Source: Sequoia sempervirens
Lineage: Eukaryota > Streptophyta > Pinopsida > Cupressales > Cupressaceae
Assembly: GCA_007258455.2 (NCBI GenBank)
Contig: VDFB02193867.1
Coordinates: 529,628,071-529,692,070 of the forward strand
Direction of reading: 5' to 3'
DNA length: 64,000 nt
Positions 47,431 to 58,500 of the stretch are shown here, piece after piece. The position numbers and the translations under genes are program-made. Under the pieces are notes generated by a model that did not search any database, was not told where the DNA came from, and saw only the letters and a list, made by a program, of their open reading frames with translations. Each line of letters starts with the position of its first letter. The stretch's first letter is position 1.

Positions 47431-48647
47431 ATGTGAATTGGCCTCTTATCTATCTATAGCTAATGTTTGGAAGTGTAACTCATCACAACTTTCCACATCA
47501 ACAAGTCTAGTAAGAAGTGTCCTAAAATTGGCTTTTTAAAGATTCAATCAAAACTTAATTATGGTATACCAAGTAGTTGAACAAAAAAATCATTTGTTAC
47601 TAACATAATATCATATTCTTATTTAAAATATAACTTATATGCAACCTAAATGATCACAATACCTTTTGGTAACCATTAATCTTGTTATCTCTAAATTTTA
47701 TATCTAACACAAATGGATCAATAGTTGAACACAAAAACTATTTGTTGTTATAAAAACAACACATTATTATTTAAAATACAACTTGTATCCAATGTAAATG
47801 GATCAATAGTCAAAATTAATTTTCTTGACAATCCTTCACATTTTATGGAAAAATACAAGGTATTTATTATGCTTACCTTTTATATTTGTGATAGGACAAA
47901 CTATTAATATGAAATACTCCAATGCTTATACATTGTTACCACAATATTTGTACAAATAAAGATCATATTTTTTCACTATGACAACAATACATATTCAAAT
48001 GTGCACCTTATTTTATAAATGACACTTATAGTGGATAGTTATGATATTTTATTTGAAACAAAAAATATTTAACTCACTTGTTAATGAGTGTATTTATGCT
48101 TTTTATATAGTATTAATAAGTTTTCATGTGTTCAAGTATAGGTTCATCTTGACCAACATTTGATTTTTTTAATGAATATCCTATTTAACTTTGCATTAAT
48201 TTAAAAAAATTACTACATTATTCACAAAAAATCGTTCCCTATGTCCGCCTTCTCCTTGAGAGGACACTAACTGACCAAAGACCAGCAAATGTGTCGTTTG
48301 CATTTGATTTTTGTTTAATTTATATATGAACTAACTATCAACAATATATAGCATAAATATATGATAAGACTGAAAATCATAAATACAATTGCTATCACAA
48401 CAATTCAACCCCACACTTGCTAGCAAATTGTTAACTAAATTTAATTACAGTAGTATCTTGATGAAGCATATACTAATACTGAAAGACACAATTTCCCAAT
48501 TCCTTTGGGCCAACCATTTTCATGGTACATGTGAAACTTAATACGACACCAGAAAACACTAAATACATGACGTACGAGCGTGTAAAACTTTCTACACCCG
48601 AGCAAAACGTTGCTAAAATCTGCATTATCCGGTACACAGAAAATCTA
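47431..48647. other. No recognisable gene
   Basis: AT-rich sequence between the copia remnant and the 3' end of the lectin kinase gene. The last 100 bp or so should contain the kinase gene's 3' untranslated region. Short repeats of GGATCAATAGT...ACAAAAA type occur at 47710-47820. Confidence 0.45.
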
Positions 48648-50882
48648 TCAAGTTTGAACAGAATAATGGCGTTTTACCTCAGCTAGGAGACGAGCAGAAT
48701 TTTTACCTTCGGTTCTTCCCGAAGCAGCAGAACGAGAGGAGAAAGAGTTCGATGTCGAAAGCATCTCAGATGACGATGACTCCGCATGAGAATTAAAACC
48801 GTCGCTATACACAGCTACAGGCAAATTCCTGGGAACATATGGCAATTCAGCATCAAATTTCAGTATCTTTAACACCTCTCTCATCGTGGGTCTCGCATTT
48901 GGGTCCGGATGAGAACACAGCAATCCCACCACCATCACCACCTCTATTTCCTCACTATTGAAATTCCCTTTAAGCTTTTCGTCTGCCGCATCCAAAATCT
49001 TCCCTTGCCCATGCAAATCCCAAACCCAGGGTACCAGTTTCAAACTCTGTTCATGCAGGGTGTAGTCAATGGGTTTCCTTCCGCAGGCAATTTCCAAAGC
49101 CACAGCTCCAAAGCTATACACGTCTGATTTTGGGGTTGCCTTTCCAGTTTCTATATACTCCGGTGCTAAATACCCACGTGTTCCTGCAACCATGGTTGTA
49201 CGGGACGCTGTGTGACCAGATTCCACCAGTCTTGCGAGACCAAAATCCCCCAGCTTTGCATTGAAATTTGAATCCAGCAAGACATTGCTGGCCTTCACGT
49301 CTCTGTGCACAACACACTGATCCCACTCCTCATGGAGATAAATAAGAGCAGAGGCCAGGCCACAAGCAATGTTGTACCTTACATCCCAATTCAAGCAAAC
49401 CTTACTTTCATCGAATAGATATTTATCTAGACTTCCATTTGGCAGCAATTCGTAGACAAGAAGAAACTCGCCTTGTTCATGGCACCATCCCAAGAGCCGC
49501 ACAAGGTTACGGTGTCTCAGCTTACTGATTATGGTCACCTCTGAAATGTACTCCTTTTTCCCCTGCTTCGATTCTTGGGATATTCTCTTTATCGCCACGG
49601 CCTCGTTTGTTGTAGTCAAGATGCCTCTGTAGACAGCTCCGAAGCCGCCTCCTCCCCGCATTTCATCTTTGCTGAAGTTACGTGTAGCGGTGCTGAGCTC
49701 AGCGTAAGAGAACTTGCGGGGGCATTGAGCAAACTGTTCGTCCAGCTCTATGTCTCTCTCTTCACCCTCGTTCTCCCTCCTCGTTTCTTTGTGTTTGAAA
49801 TACCATATCTTGCCGATAAACAAAGAAAAGCAGAGAACCAGGAAACAGACGGTGGAGGATATCAAGATCACTTTTACAGAAGGTTTCTTGCGACTCTTTC
49901 GGCGACCTTCATGGGGAATTATGGTTGGAGGTCCTAGTGGTGAGAAAACTGGGTATGAGGGAGCGTCACTGGGAGGGAGAGCGGGGGAGATTTCACCTAA
50001 ATAAACAGAAGAAAAACTCCAGGCATTGACTGTATGGGTTTCCACTGATATTCCAGTGGATGCGGAGAGACCAACCTTGACCTTTTCTGGTATATAGTCA
50101 CGCAAATCTATGGGATAAGTCAAAATTGGGCTTCTGGGTTTATGACTATAACCATCATTAGAGTTATATAGAAGAAATACCTTGAGCTCCATTGTACTTC
50201 CATCGTAATCCACCCACGCGTCCCAAGCTTCCCCATTGCAGAGAGTATTGTTCTGGAACCGACCTTCAGAGCTGAGTGAAACGTTGGCCACGGAAACGAC
50301 TGAATTGACGTCTATTCCCACATGGTTATCATCGGGGTCAAATTCGTCCATGAATGTGTCGAACTCGACGGCCACTATGCAATTCGATGAGTTCCCATCT
50401 CTAGTTTGGTTAAAGAGACCCAGCCATTGGCCAGCAGCATCCGCCGCCGGTTCATAGTGCAGAGGGGCAATGAAGAAAGTGAGTCCCTCTCCGGCGCATG
50501 CCCCCCCTCCTATTGAACTGTCGCTGCCTATATTCACAGTAGAACCTGAAATATGGCTGAGGTTTTGCATAACGAACTGAAAGTATGCTGTAAAACTTGC
50601 GAGAGCCCCAGAAGACTTGTCCCATAGAGGAACTGGTCTGTTGTAAGTGGCCCAGCCTGCGCTCCATGTGAGATCAGCTGTGGCCTCAGCTATGGTAAGT
50701 TGTAATGTGTGCAGTTGAAAGTAAGCATCAAGACCCACCTTGATATCTGTTGGCGGAGGGAAGGCAAAGCTAATGTTTCCGGCACATACCATACAAGAGA
50801 ATAGAGTAACGATCAAGGAGAAGAGAAGGAAGAACTTCCAAGCAGAGCGATTTGCCATGGGAGTATTCTCCGAAACAATCAC
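48648..50882 (-). CDS. L-type lectin-domain receptor-like kinase (LecRK, clade IX-like)
   Basis: Intact intronless gene, 744 codons. A hydrophobic signal peptide (about 15-34) is followed by a legume-type lectin domain (about 36-295) with GLTFFIAP, AVEFDTFMDEFDPDDNHVGI and the metal-binding Asp/Asn positions. A single transmembrane segment is at about 337-358. The Ser/Thr kinase domain (about 403-675) has the glycine loop GGGGFGAVYRG, Lys432 in VAIK, HRDVKASN (Asp528), DFG (546-548) and GTRGYLAPE, so all catalytic residues are kept and it is an RD kinase. The tail is Ser-rich. ATG at 50882 gives MIVSENTP before a second in-frame ATG at 50858; the second gives a more usual signal peptide and may be the real start. 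It senses extracellular ligands at the plasma membrane; the ligand is unknown. Kinase-domain motifs resemble Arabidopsis LecRK-IX types (from memory). Confidence 0.95.
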   Translation of the reverse strand: MIVSENTPMANRSAWKFFLLFSLIVTLFSCMVCAGNISFAFPPPTDIKVGLDAYFQLHTLQLTIAEATADLTWSAGWATYNRPVPLWDKSSGALASFTAYFQFVMQNLSHISGSTVNIGSDSSIGGGACAGEGLTFFIAPLHYEPAADAAGQWLGLFNQTRDGNSSNCIVAVEFDTFMDEFDPDDNHVGIDVNSVVSVANVSLSSEGRFQNNTLCNGEAWDAWVDYDGSTMELKVFLLYNSNDGYSHKPRSPILTYPIDLRDYIPEKVKVGLSASTGISVETHTVNAWSFSSVYLGEISPALPPSDAPSYPVFSPLGPPTIIPHEGRRKSRKKPSVKVILISSTVCFLVLCFSLFIGKIWYFKHKETRRENEGEERDIELDEQFAQCPRKFSYAELSTATRNFSKDEMRGGGGFGAVYRGILTTTNEAVAIKRISQESKQGKKEYISEVTIISKLRHRNLVRLLGWCHEQGEFLLVYELLPNGSLDKYLFDESKVCLNWDVRYNIACGLASALIYLHEEWDQCVVHRDVKASNVLLDSNFNAKLGDFGLARLVESGHTASRTTMVAGTRGYLAPEYIETGKATPKSDVYSFGAVALEIACGRKPIDYTLHEQSLKLVPWVWDLHGQGKILDAADEKLKGNFNSEEIEVVMVVGLLCSHPDPNARPTMREVLKILKFDAELPYVPRNLPVAVYSDGFNSHAESSSSEMLSTSNSFSSRSAASGRTEGKNSARLLAEVKRHYSVQT

Positions 50883-51379
50883 AATCGTAATGAGAGTATA
50901 CGCTTCTATTTTAGGTAATTGCTCGTGGAAAGGGTCTATGACAGGATTTCAATGTAATTTTAAAAAAAAAAATTAGCCGGGTATGAGTACAGTGGATGTG
51001 AGAAATTATTTTCCACGTTCAACCGAACAGAAGACCACGAGATGCTGGTTCACAGGCCAAGTAATAAATACAAATGGCGAGATTACCGTGGTCAAGGGTA
51101 AAACGAGAAGAGTAGCGTACAAGATTCATTTATGGCTACATAGATTTCATGTATAGGTCTACAAAAAACAATTTAAGCATAAATCTTAGTAGAGAATTAA
51201 CCTTTACTTAGAAGTTAAGGAAGTTGATTGGTTTTATTTTTGTAAATTCTTTTGTTTTGGTCAATACAAAAAAACAGCAGGAAGTTGATTGGCTTGATTT
51301 TTTTTTTATCTAAATTACACTGAATTTTAATAAACATATGTCGTGTAATGAAAATTTTATTCTACATTGCAAACTTTGC
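50883..51379 (-). promoter_or_regulatory. Upstream region of the lectin kinase gene
   Basis: AT-rich. On minus a GCGTATACTC stretch lies about 20 bp before the first ATG and an A/T run about 90 bp before it. No certain TATA box or start site can be named. A LINE remnant begins at about 51380, so the single-copy promoter is probably short. Confidence 0.35.
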
Positions 51380-52145
51380 GGACACGTTGAAATGTATGAT
51401 GGTCCAACCAGTTAATTGCCCTTTTTGCCAAAGGAAAGAAAGAATAAGACATTTTATGGGGATGCCAATATGTTAAAAAGCAGTGGAATGTTTTGTTTAT
51501 TGATTTGCCAGCTATATTTGGGTTAAATTGAAAAGAAGCCCTTCTTGGGCTAGGATTACATCATAACATTATCGCTGATGGAGTTAGACATGTGCTTTTA
51601 TCTTACATATGGAGAAACATGTGTAAAGTTGTTTTTAATAACCCAAATGATCATCAAGGAGCTGCATTTCCAGGGCCTTACTCAAACATTTTTTATTGTC
51701 TAATATCACTCTATTCTCTTCTACAGATGGAGGCAGAGAAGAATTTATAGATTGACTTTCAAATACAATAAATTGAACTCCAAGTTACTCATCTACTCAA
51801 CAAGGAAGGTCATCATAGCTCAGGGCCTAATGTTTTATTTTCAAGATTGATATTGTGTTTTCCAACTGCTGCTCTATGTTTGATATTGCTCATCTTATCA
51901 TATTGTTTTGCAGTTTTTTTCCTTGCATATTGTATTATTGTGTAATTTTCAGTCATTTCCTTTATAGTTTGTTATAGATTGGCACATTTTGCTACAGTTA
52001 TTCCATTATGTTTTGGTTCTTACTTCTACTTTCTGAAGTTTGCTACATCTCTTGTTGTTGTTCTGCTTTGTAATATTTAGTTTTTTCTGCAGTTTTATAT
52101 TGCATACCTTTTGTAATCTGCATTATTTTCAATACAAAAAAAAGT
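51380..52145 (+). mobile_element. LINE (L1-type) 3' end remnant
   Basis: NCPFCQRKERIRHILWGCQY (about 51413-51475) fits the zinc-knuckle zf-RVT motif at the C terminus of plant LINE reverse transcriptases (C-P-x-C ... H-x-x-x-x-C). The following ~300 bp read as decayed coding sequence, then about 300 bp of 3' untranslated sequence end in a short A-rich run (52133-52144). 5' truncated, as usual for LINEs. Confidence 0.6.
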
Positions 52146-52340
52146 ATTTTTAATTTTTTTTAAATTTTCTAAAATTGGAATGAACATAGCTTACATATAT
52201 TATTTTTTGCACATTATATTATAAGTTCTTTCAATTATTTTTTTCTTTAAGTTAGTTATGTATAATTTGAAAAAAAATTATCTTTCTTTATTTTGATGAT
52301 GGATTACAAAATGTGATTTGAAATTTTGATGTAAAAAAAT

Positions 52341-52899
52341 TGTTAGTGTATTCTACCCTAGTTAGGCTAACTTAAGCCTAGTTAGGTGTTGGAGTGAACC
52401 CTTGACTCATTCCCCATGAGGTGTCCAATCCCTCTTGACACCTCTCCCTTGCATAGAGGAGAGCAACTCGCCACCATTGGAGGATGAGGAGTCCTCTCCT
52501 CATTCCATGACATGTGTGTCTATTCTTAAGGCATAAAAAGAAAAAAAGGTAAAGGTCCTTTTTAAGTCCACGATACCATGAGTATATGGGACTCCTCGTA
52601 CTCCCCCAAATATGAGGGAGGCACCTAACTCGTGCTCCACAATACGAGGCCCTCGTACTCCCCCAATATGGGGGAGGCACCTAACTCGTGCTCCACAATA
52701 CGAGGTGTACATACCCTACCCCCTGCAGGATTTGAAATTCTTATGGCTTTTGTTTGCTCATCCTCATGCTATATATTGAGGGTTTGAGCTCTCTATTCAA
52801 TGGGTCAGCTAAAACATTTTATGCTTTCTTCACTTGTGCTTGAGAACTTTGTTCACTTGTGCTTGTTTCTCATCTCCTTAATTCTCCTAGTTTCTAATA
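52341..52899 (+). repeat. 5' LTR of the copia-type element
   Basis: TGTTAGTGTATTCTACCC...TTTCTAATA. Matches 55235-55584 apart from the inserted 52529-52736 segment, a short deletion near 52412 relative to the other LTR, and substitutions. Confidence 0.9.
52529..52743. mobile_element. 208-bp insertion in the copia LTR, flanked by ATTCTTA
   Basis: ATTCTTA occurs at 52522-52528 and 52737-52743 but only once in the other LTR, so the 208 bp between are an insertion with a 7-bp duplication. The insert contains a tandem pair of about 62 bp (about 52588-52705), each with ACTCCCCCAATATGGGGGAG-type palindromes and CTCGTA...TACGAG. On minus it starts with TTCAAATCC (box-B-like) and ends T-rich, so it could be a SINE-like element; superfamily not assigned. 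Confidence 0.6.
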
Positions 52900-53539
52900 T
52901 TGTATCAGAGCATAAGGGGAGGTAGTTTATGGCCATAGAGTGAAGAAATTTGTTGTATTTAATTAGTTTTATTCCTCTCTTCCCGTTAAAAATCTATAGG
53001 AAAGAGAAAATTGATCCCACCCGTATTCCAAATTTGATGTTTTGGAGTTTTGCAGAGGCATCCAAACACTGGTTTGAGGTGCAATATCTTTGTGGTGTGA
53101 TTTTTACCTGCAGACCCAAGATACCTCTACTCGTGTCCTCATGGGAGCGTTGTGGAAGGCGCCATTTTTTTTGTCGGGATGTGATTTATTTCGGTGGGCC
53201 GATTTATCTTGGGGGCCGCGTTTGACTTATTGGCAGAGGCAATTCAAATCATGATTTGATGTTAGGCAAGTGAAGGCATCACGAGTTGCAAAGCTAGGGG
53301 GGTCTTTTTTCGTTGAACAGAGGTGTGTTCATAGGCGACCTACATTCACCATGCCCAAACCCGTGTATCCAAAGCAGCCATACCCGTCCCAAACCTGCCA
53401 CCCAAGACTGCAACGATTTCATTGAGCACAAGACTTGGTGTCAACCTGCATAGAGATCACGTCACCTTTTTGCCTTGACTCAGCCCACGACCCCTTTGGT
53501 GTTTCATCTGCACGATCTCCATTTACTATCTGAGCATCT

Positions 53540-53900
53540 TCATTTGTGTAGAAATGGTGCTAAAATTTTTGCTATGTGAGTTGATGCCCACATGATTGCT
53601 CTTGGAGTCAAACTCATTTTGTAACCTATCAGTTGTGATTGCAAGCTGGCTGATCATGTTTCCCTTTGTGGAATGGTCGAAGCAGCTACAAAAGCCACTT
53701 GTGTTTGGTGTAAGTAGAATTGAAGCAAGCGGCATCTCTTTGGTGACCAAGTCAAATTCAACTCCACCACGTAGGCATCACAACTTGGTATTTGGCACTC
53801 TCCAACGCAATCCTCTCTCACTCTATTTTTTAGTGATTCGCGCAGCAAGAGATGTGTCAAAATTGTATTGTAAGTCTGAGCATGTGAAGGGTTTCAAAAG
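53540..53900 (-). pseudogene. L-type lectin domain fragment inside the copia-type element
   Basis: On minus, NEFDSKSNHVGIN (about 53620-53580) matches the metal-binding segment DEFDPDDNHVGIDVNS of the lectin kinase 3 kb away. It is preceded in one frame by SILLTPNTSGF, which aligns with the LTFFIAP region. Frames change and stops occur. No kinase part is present. It is inferred to be a captured host segment; it could also derive from another lectin receptor gene. Confidence 0.5.
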
Positions 53901-54519
53901 ACTCGGACTACTTTTTCTCCCATGGCTCAATTTTCCCCTATTCACTATGGTCACATACCCACCTTTTTCCCCTTTGTAAAGAAGGCAATTTTTTTTTACG
54001 AACCATTAGCATTTATGTTAAGTTATTTGTGGTTATTTAACTTTTATGGTTTAGTTAAATTATCCACATTAACATAGTGGTTTTGATCAACTTCAAAAGT
54101 TTGTTAAAAAAGTGGAAAGGAAATTTTTTTTGCCATAGGTAAAATCAAACTTTTGTACTAACCATTTGTGGTTATTTAACTTTTATGGTTTAATTAAAAT
54201 ATCCATATTAACATAATGGTTTTGATCAACCACAAGAGTTTGTAATTTTTGAGGTGGGGCCTTCATTGCACTATTGCATTTTTGCATTTGATCATTGCAC
54301 ATCATAAAGACCATGTCTACATGTTGCATAGTCAAGTGTACATATTGTGGGAGCACTCAACATGGGGATGAATTTTGTCCTCATTTCTCTCACACTATCT
54401 TTTCATTATTTTGTAAGATTGTAAAACAACCTACTACTATCGTCTTTCTAGATCCACCACTTTGGGATGTATAGTTACCCGACATTTCATGTATTTTTGT
54501 AGAATCCCATCTTGTTGAT

Positions 54520-54840
54520 TTGGATGACACTATTGAGGACATTCATCTTCTTTTTGATGAAAAATTCAATGAAGTTGCATCAGCCTTGTCTTCTTCAGAT
54601 ATTCTTGCTCATTCCTTACCTACTTCAGCTTCTATAGTGACAGTATCATATTCTTATGGTTCCAGTTATCATCATACATTTATGATCCCTGTGGTCCCTA
54701 TTCCTGAATCTTCACCACACATCATCTTTGGCTTGGAGATCATTGAGCATTCTATGAAGACATTATGGGAATCATCTGCATCTTTGGATCTTGTGCACAA
54801 TTCAGAGACCTTTATACTTCTTTCTACATGTTCCTATTAG
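54520..54840 (+). CDS. Open stretch in the copia-type element, unknown
   Basis: 106 codons, ATG at 54520. Begins MDDTIEDIHLLFDEKFNEVA, then Ser/Thr/His/Tyr-rich. No recognised domain, and the element lacks other coding capacity. The reading frame extends upstream without a stop for some codons, so the start is uncertain. May be a remnant rather than a used gene. Confidence 0.25.
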   Translation: MDDTIEDIHLLFDEKFNEVASALSSSDILAHSLPTSASIVTVSYSYGSSYHHTFMIPVVPIPESSPHIIFGLEIIEHSMKTLWESSASLDLVHNSETFILLSTCSY

Positions 54841-55234
54841 GAATGGGAAGATTATTTGCACACTTATGTAGTTCGTCTTCTTCCTAAGGGGTTCAATGTG
54901 GTTCAATGTTCATGGATTCTCTTCGGCATACTCCATCGAGCATCTATGTGCACTACAACATATCTTATGGGGGACTTGCAAGTCTTTGTTTGTATCTTCT
55001 ATTAAATTGGGGAAATTTATTGTACACATGTGACAAAAGTTGTCCTAGGGGTCATGAAGTCCTCCTTGTTTTCTTTTTCATACATTTTGTTTCTCCTTTT
55101 GGAGAGGAGTTTTGTTCCCAGATGGGTTTTCTCCTTTACTCCACCTTATGAGAAACTTTTGTACATGGGTACCTAATATGGCTAGTAGTCGGGACCCATT
55201 TCTTCCTACCCACGTAAGCTATGCTTTGGGGGGG

Positions 55235-55584
55235 TGTTAGTGTATTCTACCCTAGTTAGGCTAACTTAAGCCCAGTTAGGTGTTCGAGTGAACCCTTGAC
55301 TCACTAACCATGAGGTTTCAAGGTTGTCGAGGTGTCTTGAGAGGTGTTCAATCCCTCTTGACACCTCTCCCTTGCATAGAGGAGAGCAACTCGCCACCAC
55401 TACAGGATGAGGAGTCCTCTCCTCATTCCATGGCATGTGTGCCTATTCTTATGGATTTTGGTTACTCATCCTCATGCTATATATTGAGGGTTTGAGCTCT
55501 CTATTCAATGGGTCAACTAATACATTTTATGCTTTGTTCACTTGTGCTTGTTTCTCATCTCCTTAATCCTCTTAGTTTCTAATA
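55235..55584 (+). repeat. 3' LTR of the copia-type element
   Basis: 350 bp, preceded by GCTTTGGGGGGG and followed by the duplication AAAAT. Confidence 0.92.
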
Positions 55585-55589
55585 AAAAT

Positions 55590-58500
55590 GAATGCAATTA
55601 AATTTAGAAACATTTCATACTATTGTAGTGGATTATAAAAAAAATCATTTTAAATTGTATTTTTAATATTTTTATTATGAAAATAAATATATTAAAGAAA
55701 TTATGAAAAAAGACCACAAATTTCCACAATCCATGAAATTGGTCAAAACTGCTTATAGATTAGATTGTGTGATAGTTTTTTTCATCAATGTTTCAGATCA
55801 CATTCTATGAGCCATTATGAAAATGATAGAACACTTTTAGAGATAGAAAATAGATTAGTAGCAAACCAAGATAGCTTAAAAGGAGAGGAGTGAGAGGGGG
55901 TTGGCATATGAAACAAGGCAAGAAAGATAACAAAACCAAAATAAAAAAGGGAATAAAAATAAAAATTACACCAACTTAAGGAATTGTTTTTTATCTATGT
56001 TTTAAGCATTTTCTTTTTGTTTTCGCCTTTTTTCTTTAATATTTCATTTTTATTTTTCTTTTAGGTTAGTGTGGTTTTTATTTTTATTCCTTATTTTCTT
56101 GTGTTGGTTTTGTCATCTTTATTTCCTCATTTGTTGTGCCAACCCTCTCTCACCCCTATCTTTTTAAGCTATCCTAGTCTATTACTAATCTATTTATTTG
56201 TCTCTAAAATCGCTATATCATCCTAATGATGAATCAAAAAGTGTGATCCAAAACATTGATGGAGAAAACTATCACACAATCTAATTCATAATTAGTTTTG
56301 ACCAATTACAAAATTTGTGATAGATTACATTTTACACTTTTATAATTTTCAAATGGAAAAACTATTACTAAAGAAAGAAAAGAGAAAATACAAGGGGGTT
56401 TACTCCTATACTAAAACCTATAGAATAAAAAATAACTCAAATCACCATGATCATTGAAAAATAAGACCTCTTATTCCTTTCTAATCTAATCATTTTGAAT
56501 AAGTTGTAAAAGATAAGAGAACTTATCAAAAGGAAATGGTCTTAATAAAGAAACATGCCAATGAAAAAATCCCTCTAAATCCCACTTATCAAGGTAATCA
56601 ACTAAACCATTCCATTCCATAGAAATATAAGAAAAAAATATGGCTTCAAAATTTAAAGAGAGATGAAGGATCTAGTCTAGTAAAGAATAAATTCTCCAGG
56701 AGGACTCCTAAGAATCTAGTTTTGTTCAAAAAGGAAATGAATATCAAGGAATCAAATTCATATATAACCTTCTTCCAACCCAACTCACATGACTTCTCAA
56801 GATCCACTAAAATGGTGTGAGGTTACCTTAGATTGTTAGAATTAGTGCTCATTGCATAAGAGAAGATAAACAAGACTTACCATCAGTATCATGACCAACT
56901 CCTCAAATTCTAATAACACCTTGGTTACTTTGAGAAGAACCGTTAATATCAATTTTAACAAATCAAAAGGGGAAGGGCGCCACTTACCAAACTTATTCAC
57001 CTTCTTAGAAGACTAGGATTTAGAGATGGATAGAAATTGAAGATTTGTAAGTTCCAAACTAATTTAAAGAAGAGAGTTAAAATAAGATAAGATCCCTTCA
57101 AAAGAACATTTAGTAGCAATATTTTTCAAGTGGGTGATCCCACAAAGCTGGTTTATAATTTCCGGGAGATCTTGATTTTTGTTGAAATCACATATTTTTA
57201 GAAAATAGAATGATTTAAGCCTTGAGAAGTTATATTTAAAGGATTCCAACTAAAGAGCGTTTGATCGAACCACTTTAGATCAAACCCCCTTGGATAGAAC
57301 CCCGCTAGTTTTAAACCATACCTATAACAGAGTCTCCTTTACACCTATCAAAATGTTGATAAAAAACCACTTTTGATTTACCTTTTGGGGGATCAAATGA
57401 ATTCATTTATTTTTTATTTTTTTAAGTATGTAGTTCTTAAAAAAGTATAATTTTAAATTATTATTTTTTATTATATTTATTTTTTATTTCTTGTGAATGT
57501 AGGTATTTCACCAAAAATTAAGCTCTCTATTCTGCACATGTGGACAAATAGAAGATTATCAAAATAAAAAATTGAAAAATTGAGTGCACCAGATATTGAA
57601 GTCCTTGATCCAACAAAAAATAATAATTGAATTTCGATATATAGAAAAAAAGTTATGCGTTATACGGTCCGCTTATGTCTGAATTGTGATTGTTTTGACT
57701 TTGAAACTTGATTAAGGAAAAAAATATTCAATAAAACACTATGAAACCAATTGGAAGCACTAGATATCATAGTTACAAATCTAAATTTGAAAAAAATAGA
57801 ATTTTATCCTTCATGGAAAAAAAGTTATGCATTATACGGTGAGCATCACTCCTTAAAAATATTGTTTACTTAAAATAATAGTTTTCAAAGGAGATGGAAA
57901 AAGAAGTGCAAGATCTAATTCCAAAAATTTTGAAAAAAAGATATTTAGAATCTACAGACAATATTTCACAAATCACTAGTTTGCATCATGTTCAAATTCC
58001 TCATGGTTTAGCCACTATAGGTGCCCAAAAGTGAAGATCTAGTTAGAAAAAATTATTTCAGTGTCTAGTTTGGCCAAAAATTGTAAACTAGTATTGTGGG
58101 ATCACCTGAGTATAACCATAATCTCCATCCAAAATTGTTTAATTAGACGTTAGTGACTCTAAAATGTTCTATGATTCTTCTCTAACCATATTTTTTAATA
58201 AATAAAAATAAGACTAATATCACAAGAAACCACAAGGAAAGAGGATGATGTAGGAGGGTATCCTTTGCTAGCCCAAACATTAATTAAAGTTGAAGCATGA
58301 ATAATAGGACAATTTCATCATTTCCACCAATCTCTCCAAATACCCAAAGAGAAGGGACATTGAAAGAAAAGGTGAAACATTTTCTTCACTATTTCTTTAT
58401 AGAACACATTTTGAAGGGCCTAGAAATTCTCTTTCTCTAATATTGTCCAATGTAAGACACTTGATCTGACACAATAAACATATTAAAAAAATGCATTTAG

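Larger units (their letters stand above)
52341..55584 (+). mobile_element. Non-autonomous copia-type LTR retrotransposon
   Basis: LTRs 52341-52899 and 55235-55584, with a perfect target duplication AAAAT (52336-52340 and 55585-55589). The primer site after the 5' LTR is TTGTATCAGAGCATAAGG (one change from the initiator-Met type); the polypurine tract GCTTTGGGGGGG lies just before the 3' LTR. The 5' LTR is about 209 bp longer because of a later insertion. The 2.3-kb interior encodes no RT, integrase or protease. It contains a lectin-domain fragment on minus, a tandem duplication of about 145 bp (54003-54245) and one open stretch of 106 codons (54520-54840) of unknown type. Confidence 0.92.

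Noticed and set aside
52529..52736. tRNA gene or tRNA-derived SINE
   Set aside because: A box-B-like TTCAAATCC is present on minus, but no box A or cloverleaf could be placed. Kept only as an unassigned insertion.
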